Positions 7,931 to 16,045 of a DNA stretch of 41,790 nt are shown one piece after another. The translations under genes were made by a program, and so were the position numbers. The stretch's first letter is position 1. Each line of letters begins with the position of its first letter. The stretch covers positions 1-41,790 of the forward strand of contig PNKW01000021.1 in the NCBI GenBank assembly GCA_013822695.1. Direction: 5' to 3'. This DNA comes from Erythrobacter sp. GTDB taxonomy: Bacteria; Pseudomonadota; Alphaproteobacteria; Sphingomonadales; Sphingomonadaceae. The notes under the pieces were generated by a model. That model saw only the letters and a list, made by a program, of their open reading frames with translations. It had not been told where the DNA came from and searched no databases.

Positions 7931-8983
7931 ATGACCGAAGCAGGTGCCGCGCCGACACGCGATTGGGTGAGTGCGCTCAAGCCCTATCTGGAGAAGGAAT
8001 CGCTCGCCGCGTTCTTTCTTGGCGTGTCCTCGGGCTTTCCCTATGCGCTGATTGCCGCGACGCTCACGACCCGCCTCGCGCAGGACGGTATCGACAAAAA
8101 GACGGTCACTGCATTCTCGCTGGTGTTCCTCGCCTATAACTTTAAGTTTTTGTGGGCGTGGATCATCGACGGAGTGCGTCTGCCACTGATCGGCCGCCTG
8201 GGACAGCGGGTCTCGTGGATGGTGCTGACGGGCGTGCTGGTGATCGCGGCAGTGGCGAACCTCGCGCTGGTGCTGGGCGAGCCTGCACGGCGGCAGATCC
8301 CCAAGCGCGCCCAGGGCATCGGCGAAGCCTTTCGGGCGGTTTACGGCCCCTTTACCGAATTCTTCATGCGCAAGGGAGCGCTGCTCGTGCTGCTGTTTAT
8401 CCTGCTGCACAAGATCGGCGACACGCTCGCCACCCTGACCGCGCGCCTGCTGCTCGACGACAAGGGCTACACCAATGACGAGATCGCGATCTACGATGTC
8501 GGCGTCGGGTTCTGGGCGTTTTTGATCGGGATCTTTGTCGGCGGGGTGCTCTATTCGCGGCTCGGCATGAAGCGATCGGTGCTGTTGAGCCTCGTGCTGA
8601 TGGGCGTCTCAAACCTTAGTTTTGCTTTGCTGGCGGCGGTCGACAAGACCAACCTTGGGTTAGCCGCGACCTTCACCTTCGAGAATTTCGCCAGCGGCAT
8701 CGGTGGGGTGACAGTGGTCGCCTATTTCGCCGCGCTCACCGACCTGCGCTTCACCGCCTCGCAATATGCGCTGATCTCGGCGGCGGCGAGTATTGTCGGG
8801 CGAGTGCTGACCGGGACCACGGCAGGCGCGCTGGTGGAGAGCTTCGGCTATGTGAACTTCTACCTGTTCACCACGGCGGCGGCGCTGCCGGGGATTGTCC
8901 TGTTCTGGCTGATGATGCGCGCGGGGCTGATCGACGCCTCGATCGGGACTGCGGGGACCGAGGGGAGCGAGACGGACGCCTAG
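7931..8983 (+). CDS. AmpG-like MFS permease with apparent internal deletion
   Basis: A 350-residue membrane protein with the AmpG signature region (AAFFLGVSSGFPYALIAATLTTRLAQDG) and AmpG-like later segments (LLHKIGDTLATLTARLL, ENFASGIGGVTVVAYFAAL, SAAASIVGRVLTGTTAGALVE). AmpG imports anhydro-muropeptides for cell-wall recycling. Family members usually have about 420 or more residues and 12 or more helices. Here I count about nine: three at the start (up to VLVIAAVANLALVL), then directly LGEPARRQIPKRAQGIGEAF, which normally follows helix 6, then six more. About 100 residues (helices 4-6) seem to be missing in frame near 8250-8285. The start at 7931 follows AAGGA at suitable spacing. The stop interlocks with the folC stop as CTAG. 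Transport activity is doubtful. Confidence 0.8.
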   Translation: MTEAGAAPTRDWVSALKPYLEKESLAAFFLGVSSGFPYALIAATLTTRLAQDGIDKKTVTAFSLVFLAYNFKFLWAWIIDGVRLPLIGRLGQRVSWMVLTGVLVIAAVANLALVLGEPARRQIPKRAQGIGEAFRAVYGPFTEFFMRKGALLVLLFILLHKIGDTLATLTARLLLDDKGYTNDEIAIYDVGVGFWAFLIGIFVGGVLYSRLGMKRSVLLSLVLMGVSNLSFALLAAVDKTNLGLAATFTFENFASGIGGVTVVAYFAALTDLRFTASQYALISAAASIVGRVLTGTTAGALVESFGYVNFYLFTTAAALPGIVLFWLMMRAGLIDASIGTAGTEGSETDA

Positions 8984-10284
8984 TCCGGCAGTTCGTCGTT
9001 CAGCCGCAGCACCTCGCCCGCGAGGTAGAGCGAGCCTGCGATCAGGATGGGGTATTCGTCGGAGGGGATGTGCAAAAGCGCGTCCTCAAGGTCTGTCGCC
9101 GCCCGCGCGTCCGACCCGAAGGCGCTTGCAGGATGACACTCGTGGCCCGGCACCGGGACGACGTTGAGACTGCGGATACGGCCCGCGAGCGGATCGATGA
9201 TCGCGCGCGGGTCTTTGCCTTCGATCATGCCGATCACGAGGTGCAGTTGGCCAGTGAAGTGCGAAGCGATGGCGGCTCCTGCGCTAGGGTTGTGGCCGCC
9301 GTCGAGGATCATGGGCCGGTTCGAGCAAAGGACCGTTAGAGGGCCATCTCTCAGCTCCTGCATCCGCGCAGGCCAGCGCGCGGTCACCATTCCCTCCAGA
9401 ACGCTGGAAATTGCTACGGGAACCTTGGTCTGACTCAGCACCATTGTCGCAGCTAGACCCGCATTCTGATGCTGGTGCGGTCCGAGCAGGGCGACCTTCT
9501 CAAGATCAATGTCGTAGCGTTCATCGGTGTAGATCAGGAAGCCTAGGCCCTGGGACTCCCAGTCGCGGCCATGCCAAAGCGTCGGGGCGCCGACGCGCTC
9601 GGCGACTGCTTCAACGGCCTGGTGGGCTTTATCGGGATAGGTGTTCCCCATCGTCACCAGCGGCACGCCGCGCTTCGCAATCCCCGCCTTTTCGAACGCG
9701 ATCCGTGCCATCGGCTCGGCCGGCACGCCGTCCTCGGGCGCCAGCAGAAACCGTTCGTGATCGAGGCCCAGCGCCGCGATCCCGCAGGCCGCCAGCGCCT
9801 CGGGTTCGAGCACATTGGTCGCATCGAAGCGCCCGCCCATGCCGACCTCCACCACGCAGGCATCGGCCGGGGCTCGTGAGAACGCAAGGAAAGCGGCGGC
9901 GATGGTGACCTCGAAGAAGCTGGGGCTCAGGTCCTCGCCGGCGTTCAGCACCTCTTTCAGCACGTCCGTAAGCATCGCGTCGGAGATCAGCTCCCCGGCC
10001 AGCCGGATGCGCTCGTTGTATCGCACAAGGTGGGGGGATGTGGTGACGTGAACCTTGTAGCCCTCAGCCTCCAGCATCGCCCGCAGGAAAGCACAGGTCG
10101 ATCCCTTGCCGTTGGTGCCGGCCACGTGGAACACCGGCGGCAGCTGGCGATGCGGGTTGCCGAGGCGCTCCATCAGCGCGCGGATCGTCTCCAGCCCGAG
10201 CCGTCCTTGGGGCAGGCTGAGCTCGGCGAGGCGGTCAAGCTGGGCCTGAACGCGCGGGTCGTCGGATGTGCCGAAGTCGCGCAT
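8980..10284 (-). CDS. folC: Bifunctional folylpolyglutamate synthase / dihydrofolate synthase
   Basis: A 434-residue Mur-ligase-family enzyme that adds glutamate to dihydropteroate and folates. The ATP-binding loop FHVAGTNGKGST lies near residue 53. TSPHLVRYNERI and EVGMGGRFDATN are the family blocks for folate and metal binding, and LDGGHNPSA lies in the C-terminal domain. A TTG codon sits directly before the ATG at 10284. The ribosome binding site GGGGAGG ends 4 bases before that ATG and only one base before the TTG, so ATG is preferred. That ribosome binding site is part of a REP hairpin. The gene continues the accD operon downstream. Confidence 0.94.
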   Translation of the reverse strand: MRDFGTSDDPRVQAQLDRLAELSLPQGRLGLETIRALMERLGNPHRQLPPVFHVAGTNGKGSTCAFLRAMLEAEGYKVHVTTSPHLVRYNERIRLAGELISDAMLTDVLKEVLNAGEDLSPSFFEVTIAAAFLAFSRAPADACVVEVGMGGRFDATNVLEPEALAACGIAALGLDHERFLLAPEDGVPAEPMARIAFEKAGIAKRGVPLVTMGNTYPDKAHQAVEAVAERVGAPTLWHGRDWESQGLGFLIYTDERYDIDLEKVALLGPHQHQNAGLAATMVLSQTKVPVAISSVLEGMVTARWPARMQELRDGPLTVLCSNRPMILDGGHNPSAGAAIASHFTGQLHLVIGMIEGKDPRAIIDPLAGRIRSLNVVPVPGHECHPASAFGSDARAATDLEDALLHIPSDEYPILIAGSLYLAGEVLRLNDELPD

Positions 10285-10288
10285 CAAT

Positions 10289-10416
10289 CCTCCCCGTACC
10301 GGGGAGGTGGCAGGCGCCGCAGGCGGTTGACGGAGGGGACTTTCCGCAGTTGCGACACGCGGCCGAGACTCCCCTCCACCAAGCTGCGCATGGTCCCCCT
10401 CCCCGTTCCGGGGAGG
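10289..10416 (+). repeat. REP pair filling the accD-folC gap
   Basis: The left hairpin CCTCCCCGTACCGGGGAGG (10289-10307) continues into a GTGG...TTGACGGAGGGG unit. The inverted unit ends with hairpin CCTCCCCGTTCCGGGGAGG (10398-10416). The two hairpins are 17/19 identical in the same orientation. The element occupies essentially the whole space between the accD stop (10421) and the folC start (10284). Read on the minus strand, its final GGGGAGG serves as the folC ribosome binding site. Confidence 0.85.
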
Positions 10417-10420
10417 ATCA

Positions 10421-11272
10421 TTACGCCGCCTTCACGGGTGCCAGGTAATCGAGCACGCTCGCCAATGTCGCCTTCAGCTCGTGGCGCGGCACGACCATGT
10501 CGACCATGCCGTGCTTGTGGAGGTACTCGGCGCGCTGGAAGCCCTCGGGCAGTTGTTCGCGGATCGTGTCCTGGATCACCCGCTGGCCCGCAAAGCCGAT
10601 CAGTGCGCCCGGCTCGGCAATGTGGATGTCGCCGAGCATGGCGTAGCTCGCCGTCACCCCGCCGGTGGTGGGATCGGTCAGGACGACGATATAGGGCAGG
10701 CCCGCGTTCTTCAGCCGACGCGTCATCACGGTCGCGCGGGGCATTTGCATGAGGCTGAGGATCCCCTCCTGCATCCGCGCGCCGCCCGCTGCGGTCACCA
10801 CGACATAGGCGCAGCCGCGATCCAGCGCCTTTTGCGCGCCGTTGCAGAAGGCCTGCCCCACGGCCATTCCCATCGAGCCGCCCATGAAGCTGAAATCCTG
10901 CACGCCCACGACCGCCGGCAGCGCATCGATGAAGCCCGAGCCGACCACGAAGGCATCCTCATGCGGGTTCGCGGCGCGCGCGGCCTTGAGGCGGTCGGTG
11001 TATTTCTTGGTGTCGCGGAACTGGAGCGGGTCTTCGGTGACCTTCGGCAAGGGAAGCACCTCGAAGCCCGGATCGAGCAGCAGCGCGAGCCGCGCATCCG
11101 CGCCGATCCGCCCATGATGCTCGCACTTGGGGCAGACCGAAAGGTTCGCCTCGTAATCGGCGACGAACAGCATCTCCTGACATGAGGGGCACTTGACCCA
11201 AAGGTCTTTCTCGGTGGTCTTCTTCTCTTGGGAGAAGCCAAGCGAATTGCGGACGCGGGTGAACCAGTTCAT
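10421..11272 (-). CDS. accD: Acetyl-CoA carboxylase carboxyltransferase subunit beta
   Basis: A 283-residue subunit of the enzyme that makes malonyl-CoA for fatty acid synthesis. The N-terminal zinc finger has C28 and C31 (KCPSCQE) and C47 and C50 (VCPKCEHH). The crotonase-like core includes [58 protein letters not shown] and [12 protein letters not shown], all typical of AccD. The length is normal. It lies between trpA (upstream, separated by a palindromic repeat) and folC, an arrangement common in alphaproteobacteria. Confidence 0.96.
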   Translation of the reverse strand: MNWFTRVRNSLGFSQEKKTTEKDLWVKCPSCQEMLFVADYEANLSVCPKCEHHGRIGADARLALLLDPGFEVLPLPKVTEDPLQFRDTKKYTDRLKAARAANPHEDAFVVGSGFIDALPAVVGVQDFSFMGGSMGMAVGQAFCNGAQKALDRGCAYVVVTAAGGARMQEGILSLMQMPRATVMTRRLKNAGLPYIVVLTDPTTGGVTASYAMLGDIHIAEPGALIGFAGQRVIQDTIREQLPEGFQRAEYLHKHGMVDMVVPRHELKATLASVLDYLAPVKAA

Positions 11273-11298
11273 GCTTGGTGTCCTATTCCAATTCTTTA

Positions 11299-11398
11299 GT
11301 CATTGCGAGCCGAAGGCGAAGCAATCCATGGAACAACGGTTCAGCAGGCCGCGACGTTCCTTCATGGATTGCCGCGCCGCTGCGCTCCTCGCAATGAC
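11299..11398 (+). repeat. Palindromic intergenic repeat (CATTGCGAG / GCAATCCATG family)
   Basis: A 100-base element with nested inverted arms. The outer arms are GTCATTGCGAG (11299-11309) and CTCGCAATGAC (11388-11398). The inner arms are GCAATCCATG (11321-11330) and CATGGATTGC (11363-11372). It has no coding capacity and differs in sequence from the GGGGAGG repeats. It fills most of the gap between trpA and accD. It resembles short non-autonomous repeats scattered in many bacterial genomes. Confidence 0.8.
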
Positions 11399-11404
11399 GA
11401 AAAA

Positions 11405-12184
11405 CTAGCGGGCGGAGTGAACCGCCAAAGCCAGCGCGGCGGTGAGCGTCTTGAGGTGCGCGGGAGCATCCGCGCCATATTCGCCGCAAACCTCGACCAG
11501 CGCCGAACCGACCACCACGCCGTCCGCGACCCTGGCTATTTCCGCCGCTTGTTCGGGTGTGCGCACCCCGAAGCCGACCGCCACTGGAATGTCGGTCGAC
11601 TGCTTGATGCGCGCGACGTTCGCCTCGATGCTGGCGATCTGCGCCTGCTGCTTGCCGGTGATCCCGGCGACCGAGACGTAGTAGAGAAAGCCCTCCGAAC
11701 CGCTAAGCACTTGCGGCAGGCGCGCGGCGTCGGTGGTGGGGGTGGCGAGGCGGATCGGGGCGATGCCCTTCGCGCGCAAGGCCGGGCCGAGCGCGTCGTC
11801 TTCCTCGGGCGGAATATCGACGCAGATGACGCCGTCAACGCCCGCTGCTGCTGCGGCCTCGGCGAACCACTCGGGGCCGCGGCGGACCATCGGGTTGGCG
11901 TATCCCATCAGCACCAGCGGCACATTGGGGTGCCGGGCTCGGAACTCGGTCGCGTAGCGCAGCACGTCCGCCGTGGTCGTCCCCGCGCCCAGCGAGCGCA
12001 GATTGGCGCTCTGGATCGCGGGGCCATCGGCCATCGGATCGGTGAAGGGCATGCCGAGCTCGATCACATCTGCCCCGGCTTCCACCAGCGCATCGAGATT
12101 GGCCGCCGTGTCGCCGTCGCCTGCGGTGATGAAGCAGACGAGCGCGGGGCCCTTGGCGAAGGCATTTGCTATTCTATTGCTCAC
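11405..12184 (-). CDS. trpA: Tryptophan synthase alpha chain
   Basis: A 259-residue TIM-barrel subunit that cleaves indole-3-glycerol phosphate and passes indole to TrpB. The catalytic acids are E42 and D53 in IELGMPFTDPMADGPAIQ (E49 and D60 in E. coli numbering). Other family blocks are LVLMGYANPM, GVICVDIPPEE and FLYYVSVAGITG, and the phosphate site VAVGFGVRTPEQ. The start overlaps by 11 bases the end of a small membrane protein gene that separates it from trpB, so it is probably translated by coupling to that gene. Confidence 0.96.
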   Translation of the reverse strand: MSNRIANAFAKGPALVCFITAGDGDTAANLDALVEAGADVIELGMPFTDPMADGPAIQSANLRSLGAGTTTADVLRYATEFRARHPNVPLVLMGYANPMVRRGPEWFAEAAAAAGVDGVICVDIPPEEDDALGPALRAKGIAPIRLATPTTDAARLPQVLSGSEGFLYYVSVAGITGKQQAQIASIEANVARIKQSTDIPVAVGFGVRTPEQAAEIARVADGVVVGSALVEVCGEYGADAPAHLKTLTAALALAVHSAR

Positions 12185-12407
12185 GCTTGCGGCTTCCCTT
12201 CAACGCAAATCCAAGGGCAGCAAGGGCGCACAAGACTATAAAGTTCCATGGAAAATCGAACGTGATCCGATGCCCGATGCGGGGTGTTAGAAAGTCTCTC
12301 AACCACGATATCTCGAATGCTGACGCAACGGCAAAAGCTGCCCCAAAAGATGCTAGCAATATGCCGCACACGAGAATTGCTATTCTGGCCGAACGAGAAA
12401 TCCTCAC
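12174..12407 (-). CDS. Small two-helix membrane protein between trpB and trpA
   Basis: A 77-residue frame starting with GTG (complement of 12405-12407), whose GTGA overlaps the trpB TGA stop. It ends inside the start of trpA. The protein has two hydrophobic helices: [20 protein letters not shown], about residues 9-28, and [18 protein letters not shown], about 52-69. A positively charged tail follows (KGSRKREQ). The DNA is close to 50% GC, clearly lower than both trp genes. I do not recognise a family. Against it being real: it is short, and weakly initiated trpA might need only the spacing. For it: coupling at both ends and a clean membrane-protein profile. Confidence 0.6.
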   Translation of the reverse strand: MRISRSARIAILVCGILLASFGAAFAVASAFEISWLRDFLTPRIGHRITFDFPWNFIVLCALAALGFALKGSRKREQ

Positions 12408-13618
12408 AGCTCAACCCCCAGCCGCTCCGCCACCGTAAAGATGTCCTTGTCGCCGCGGCCGCACAGGTTGGCGAGGATGATCGCATCCTTCGGCATGGTC
12501 GGCGCGATCTTCTTCACCGCCGCGAGGGCGTGGGCAGGCTCGAGCGCGGGGATGATCCCCTCGGTGGCGCAGAGCAGTTGGAAGCCTTCCAGCGCCTCCT
12601 CGTCGGTGACGGCGGTGTAATCGACGCGGCCGCTTTCCTTGAGCCACGCGTGCTCGGGGCCGATGCCGGGGTAGTCGAGGCCCGCACTGATCGAGTGGCC
12701 CTCGGTGATCTGGCCGTCTTCGTCCTGCAGCAGGTAGGTGCGGTTGCCGTGGAGCACGCCGGGCGATCCGCCGAGCAGGCTGGCGGCGTGCTGGTCGCCA
12801 TCGAGGCCGTGGCCCGCGGCTTCCACGCCTAACATCTTCACCGTGGGATCATCGAGGAAGGGATGGAACAGCCCCAGAGCGTTCGACCCGCCACCGATTG
12901 CCGCGACCAGCAGGTCGGGGAGGCGGCCGGTGCGGCTCAGCATCTGTGCGCGCGCTTCCTTGCCGATCACGCTCTGGAAGTTGCGGACCATCTCGGGGTA
13001 GGGATGCGGGCCTGCCGCGGTGCCGATGATGTAGAAGGTGTCGTGGACATTGGCGACCCAGTCGCGCAGCCCTTCGTTCATCGCGTCCTTGAGCGTCGCG
13101 CCGCCGCTGGTGACGGGGACCACCTCGGCGCCCAAAAGCTTCATGCGGAACACGTTGGGCGACTGGCGCTTCACGTCCTCGGCGCCCATGTAGATCACGC
13201 AAGGCAAGCCAAAACGTGCGCACACCGTGGCGGTCGCCACGCCGTGCTGGCCCGCGCCGGTTTCGGCAATGATCCGGGTCTTGCCCATGCGCATCGCGAG
13301 CAGGATCTGGCCGATGCAATTGTTGATCTTGTGCGCGCCCGTGTGGTTGAGCTCGTCGCGCTTGAACCACACCTGCGCGCCGCCCAATTCTTCCGTCAGC
13401 CGGGGCGCGAAATAGAGCGGCGAGGGGCGGCCGACGTAATGCTCCAGCAGATCGTCGAACTCGGCCTGGAACGCCGGGTCAGCCTGCGCCTTGCGGTATT
13501 CGCGCTCAAGATCGAGCACCAGCGGCATCAGCGTTTCAGCGACATAGCGTCCGCCGAACTGGCCGAAATGGCCGCGCTCGTCCGGCAGGTTGCGGAAGGA
13601 GTTGGGGACAGTGTTCAT
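12404..13618 (-). CDS. trpB: Tryptophan synthase beta chain
   Basis: A 404-residue PLP enzyme that condenses indole with serine. The PLP lysine is K97 in [34 protein letters not shown] and the glycine-rich phosphate loop [10 protein letters not shown] are typical. The N terminus ([23 protein letters not shown]) is the usual TrpB start. The ATG overlaps the trpF stop as ATGA, giving the order trpF, trpB, small membrane gene, trpA in one operon. Confidence 0.97.
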   Translation of the reverse strand: MNTVPNSFRNLPDERGHFGQFGGRYVAETLMPLVLDLEREYRKAQADPAFQAEFDDLLEHYVGRPSPLYFAPRLTEELGGAQVWFKRDELNHTGAHKINNCIGQILLAMRMGKTRIIAETGAGQHGVATATVCARFGLPCVIYMGAEDVKRQSPNVFRMKLLGAEVVPVTSGGATLKDAMNEGLRDWVANVHDTFYIIGTAAGPHPYPEMVRNFQSVIGKEARAQMLSRTGRLPDLLVAAIGGGSNALGLFHPFLDDPTVKMLGVEAAGHGLDGDQHAASLLGGSPGVLHGNRTYLLQDEDGQITEGHSISAGLDYPGIGPEHAWLKESGRVDYTAVTDEEALEGFQLLCATEGIIPALEPAHALAAVKKIAPTMPKDAIILANLCGRGDKDIFTVAERLGVEL

Positions 13619-14253
13619 AGGCGTGCCGCTTTGCAGAAGGCCGCGATCTTGTCCACGTCCTTGATACCGGGGGAACGCTCGACCCCCGAGGATGTATCCA
13701 CCAACGGCGCGCCGGTCAGCCGGATGGCCTCGGCGACATTGGCGGCGGTCAGGCCGCCCGCAAGGCCCCAGGGCAGCGGGCCGCGATAGGCGGCCAGCAA
13801 ACCCCAGTCGAAGGCGAGGCCCATGCCGCCGGGCAGCTGGCCCTTGGGGGTCTTGGCATCGAACAGGAGAAAATCGGCGACCTCACTATAGGTGGACGCG
13901 CGTGCGACATCTTCGACCACTGACACGCTGAGCACCTTCCACACGGGCAGGCCGAAGCGCTGCCGGACCTGCGCGGCACGCTCGGGGCTTTCGTGGCCAT
14001 GGAGCTGGATCGCGTCGAGCCGGCCAGCTTGCACCGCCTCGGCGATGGCCGCGTCGTCAGCGTCGACGAACACCCCGGCCCTGCGGATCGCGGTCCCCGC
14101 TTGTGCGGCCAGCTGCGCTGCAGTCACGCTCGACAGGAAGCGGGGGGAGGGCGGGAAGAAGTTGAAGCCGACCCACTCAGCGTGCGCCTTGATGCAGGCA
14201 GCGAGCGGCTCAGGCGTCGAAATCCCGCAGATTTTCACGAGCGTTTCAGTCAT
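13615..14253 (-). CDS. trpF: Phosphoribosylanthranilate isomerase
   Basis: A 212-residue TIM barrel for the third step of tryptophan synthesis. The start [11 protein letters not shown] carries the catalytic Cys (C9); the general acid Asp is in [21 protein letters not shown] and [16 protein letters not shown] bind the phosphate. The frame is open for 87 further codons upstream, but these overlap the divergent lipoprotein gene and are not TrpF-like. It is the first gene of the trpFBA unit, and no trp leader peptide or attenuator is visible before it. Confidence 0.95.
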   Translation of the reverse strand: MTETLVKICGISTPEPLAACIKAHAEWVGFNFFPPSPRFLSSVTAAQLAAQAGTAIRRAGVFVDADDAAIAEAVQAGRLDAIQLHGHESPERAAQVRQRFGLPVWKVLSVSVVEDVARASTYSEVADFLLFDAKTPKGQLPGGMGLAFDWGLLAAYRGPLPWGLAGGLTAANVAEAIRLTGAPLVDTSSGVERSPGIKDVDKIAAFCKAARL

Positions 14254-14349
14254 GGAAGGCGCACTACGCTGCTGCGCGCGCGGCGTGAAGCGCTTGATTG
14301 CGCGGATCGGGCGCGGCAGTCTGTTTCGCATATCAGGGAGCAATCGCTT

Positions 14350-14811
14350 ATGACTTTCCGCATGCCTCTGGCGCTTGCCGCAGCGCTGCTGCTTGCTGCC
14401 TGCAATCCCGGCGCGCAGGTCGCCGACGCCAAGGTCGAGATCGAGGCGCTTCAGGCGCTTTACAACAAGGGCGACGCGAAGGCCTTCTACGACGTGGGCG
14501 GTGACACGCTGCACAAGGCCGCGCCTCGCGAACAGCTCGAGGGGATGATGGCGCTGATCGATGCGCGGCTCGGCAAGATCAGATCGAGCAAGCAGACCGG
14601 CTTCAAGACCGCCTTCAAGAACGGCGCGACCTTCACCACGATCACGATGCAGACCAGCTTCGAGCGCGGGGAGGGGACGGAGACCTATCTGTTCGAGGGC
14701 TCGGGCAAGGACATGAAACTTGCCGGATGGAACGTGAATTCGCCGTTGCTCAACCTCAGCCCCGAGGATGTGAAGAAGCTCACCGAGGATAAGGGCAAGG
14801 CCGCGCGCTAG
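14350..14811 (+). CDS. Lipoprotein of unknown function (DUF4019/DUF3887-like)
   Basis: A 153-residue predicted lipoprotein. The signal MTFRMPLALAAALLLAACNP ends in the lipobox LAAC (Cys at residue 18). The mature part (ALQALYNKGDAKAFYDVGGDTLHKAAPREQLEGMM, then TGFKTAFKNGATFTTITMQTSFERGEGTE) has the alpha+beta pattern of small DUF4019/DUF3887-like folds; that family call is tentative. It is divergent from trpF and convergent with the GNAT gene, sharing the interlocked stop CTAG at 14808-14811. It breaks the usual pyrF-trpF adjacency. Confidence 0.8.
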   Translation: MTFRMPLALAAALLLAACNPGAQVADAKVEIEALQALYNKGDAKAFYDVGGDTLHKAAPREQLEGMMALIDARLGKIRSSKQTGFKTAFKNGATFTTITMQTSFERGEGTETYLFEGSGKDMKLAGWNVNSPLLNLSPEDVKKLTEDKGKAAR

Positions 14812-15305
14812 AGCAGCTTTTCCAGCACCACGAAATTGACCGGCGGATCGCGCAGGACGGGGAAGGGGCGGCGCTCCCCGGTGGAGGCATAGCCCCGCCG
14901 TTCATACCACGCTATCAGCGAGTCGCGGCTGTCGATCACGGTCATCTCCATGCGCGTGATGCCGATGGCCCGGCCGTGGTCTTCAGCCGCATCGAGCAAC
15001 CGCCGCCCGAGCCCGCCAGATTGCAGCGTCGGCAGGACGCACAGCATCCCGAGATAGCCCATTGCGCTGTCTTTGCGCGTCACCGCGACGCAGCCGATCA
15101 GGGTCTCGTCGTCACGTGCGATGAGGATCGTCACCGCGGGATCGGCGAGCAAGGCTTCGAGCTCTTCGATGCCGATGCGTTCATCGTCCAGGATATCCGC
15201 CTCGTGGTTCCAACCCCGGCGTGCCGAATCTCCGCGATAGGCCGCTTCGAGCAGTGCTTTCAGCGCGGGCGCGTCGGCTGGGGTAGCGGCAGCAATAATT
15301 GTCAT
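14808..15305 (-). CDS. GNAT family N-acetyltransferase
   Basis: A 165-residue acetyl-CoA-dependent acyltransferase. Motif A is MLCVLPTLQSGGLGRRLLDAAEDHG (Q-x-x-G-x-G), around residues 86-110. Motif B is LIAWYERRGYASTGERRPFPV near the C terminus. The acceptor is unknown. It lies 16 bases downstream of a hypothetical gene on the same strand, probably at the end of the LapA-pyrF-VOC unit. Confidence 0.88.
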   Translation of the reverse strand: MTIIAAATPADAPALKALLEAAYRGDSARRGWNHEADILDDERIGIEELEALLADPAVTILIARDDETLIGCVAVTRKDSAMGYLGMLCVLPTLQSGGLGRRLLDAAEDHGRAIGITRMEMTVIDSRDSLIAWYERRGYASTGERRPFPVLRDPPVNFVVLEKLL

Positions 15306-15321
15306 AAGGGGCGGTCGTCGC

Positions 15322-15651
15322 TCAATCGTGCTGGATCATTTGCAGCACCTCGGCGGGGCAGCGCTGCAGGGCATAGCCAAACCGCAGAACCTTCGGCGCG
15401 CGTGCCTCGGCGCAATTGCGAAGGTAGCGGGGACGAGCCCATTGCTGCGCCGCGACGCCCACCGCCTTGCCATCGGCGTAGATGATCCAGCTTGCCTTGC
15501 CGCCCGATATCGATGCGAGATACCGGTTCGCAAGGACCTGATCGACCACGGCGGCGAGGTTCAGACCATCATCGACGGCGATCACAGCCGCATGGCTTTC
15601 AGTATCATCGCCTGCGCAGACCGAGTCCCGATCAATCCTGATATCAGCCAT
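15322..15651 (-). CDS. Conserved-looking hypothetical protein
   Basis: A 109-residue soluble protein. The segment ASWIIYADGKAVGVAAQQWARPRYL suggests a small beta-rich fold. There are three Cys (residue 12, and within LRNCAEA and LQRCPAE). No signal peptide or known motif is recognised. It lies between the VOC protein (21 bases upstream) and the GNAT gene (16 bases downstream), all on the minus strand, so it is likely co-transcribed with them. No function is assigned. Confidence 0.65.
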   Translation of the reverse strand: MADIRIDRDSVCAGDDTESHAAVIAVDDGLNLAAVVDQVLANRYLASISGGKASWIIYADGKAVGVAAQQWARPRYLRNCAEARAPKVLRFGYALQRCPAEVLQMIQHD

Positions 15652-15672
15652 CCAATCCCTCTCCCTTGCGGC

Positions 15673-16035
15673 TCAATCGTTCTGGATCAGCCGCAGCAGC
15701 GTGCCATCGGGGTCGAGCAAATAGGCGATGGTCAGCCCGCTGTCCTCCAGCCGGGGCGGGTGATAGCGCGGGATGCCTTGCCGCCTATCGGGCACGCCGC
15801 TCGCCTCGACCTGCCGCATCATGCCCGACAGATCGTCGAGCCTGAGGCAGCAGCTGAAGGAGGACTGGTAGGAGTCGAGATCGGGGTAGGGGAAGAACTC
15901 CAGCGTCACAGCCCCGCGCGACAAGATCATCCAACCGTCCGAGCGGTAATCCTGCTGGAACCCCAGCATTGCATGAAACGCCGTTGTCGCCGCGAAATCA
16001 CGCGAAGGCAGATTGGGCGTGGCGTGATCGGTCAT
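15673..16035 (-). CDS. VOC superfamily (glyoxalase/bleomycin resistance) protein
   Basis: A 120-residue single-module VOC protein. It runs from ATPNLPSRDFAATTAFHAMLGF, the first beta-alpha unit, through GWMILSRGAVTLEFFPYP, to LTIAYLLDPDGTLLRLIQ, the characteristic last strand. It most resembles bleomycin-binding-type proteins (substrate sequestration), but resistance cannot be claimed. The ATG at 16035 is 10 bases after the pyrF stop, so it belongs to the pyrF operon. The open frame extends upstream into pyrF, but that part is not VOC-like. Confidence 0.85.
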   Translation of the reverse strand: MTDHATPNLPSRDFAATTAFHAMLGFQQDYRSDGWMILSRGAVTLEFFPYPDLDSYQSSFSCCLRLDDLSGMMRQVEASGVPDRRQGIPRYHPPRLEDSGLTIAYLLDPDGTLLRLIQND

Positions 16036-16045
16036 TTCAGCGGAC

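Noticed and set aside
14254..14349. Searched for a trp leader peptide and attenuator before trpF
   Set aside because: No short frame with tandem Trp codons and no alternative hairpins with a T-run were seen.
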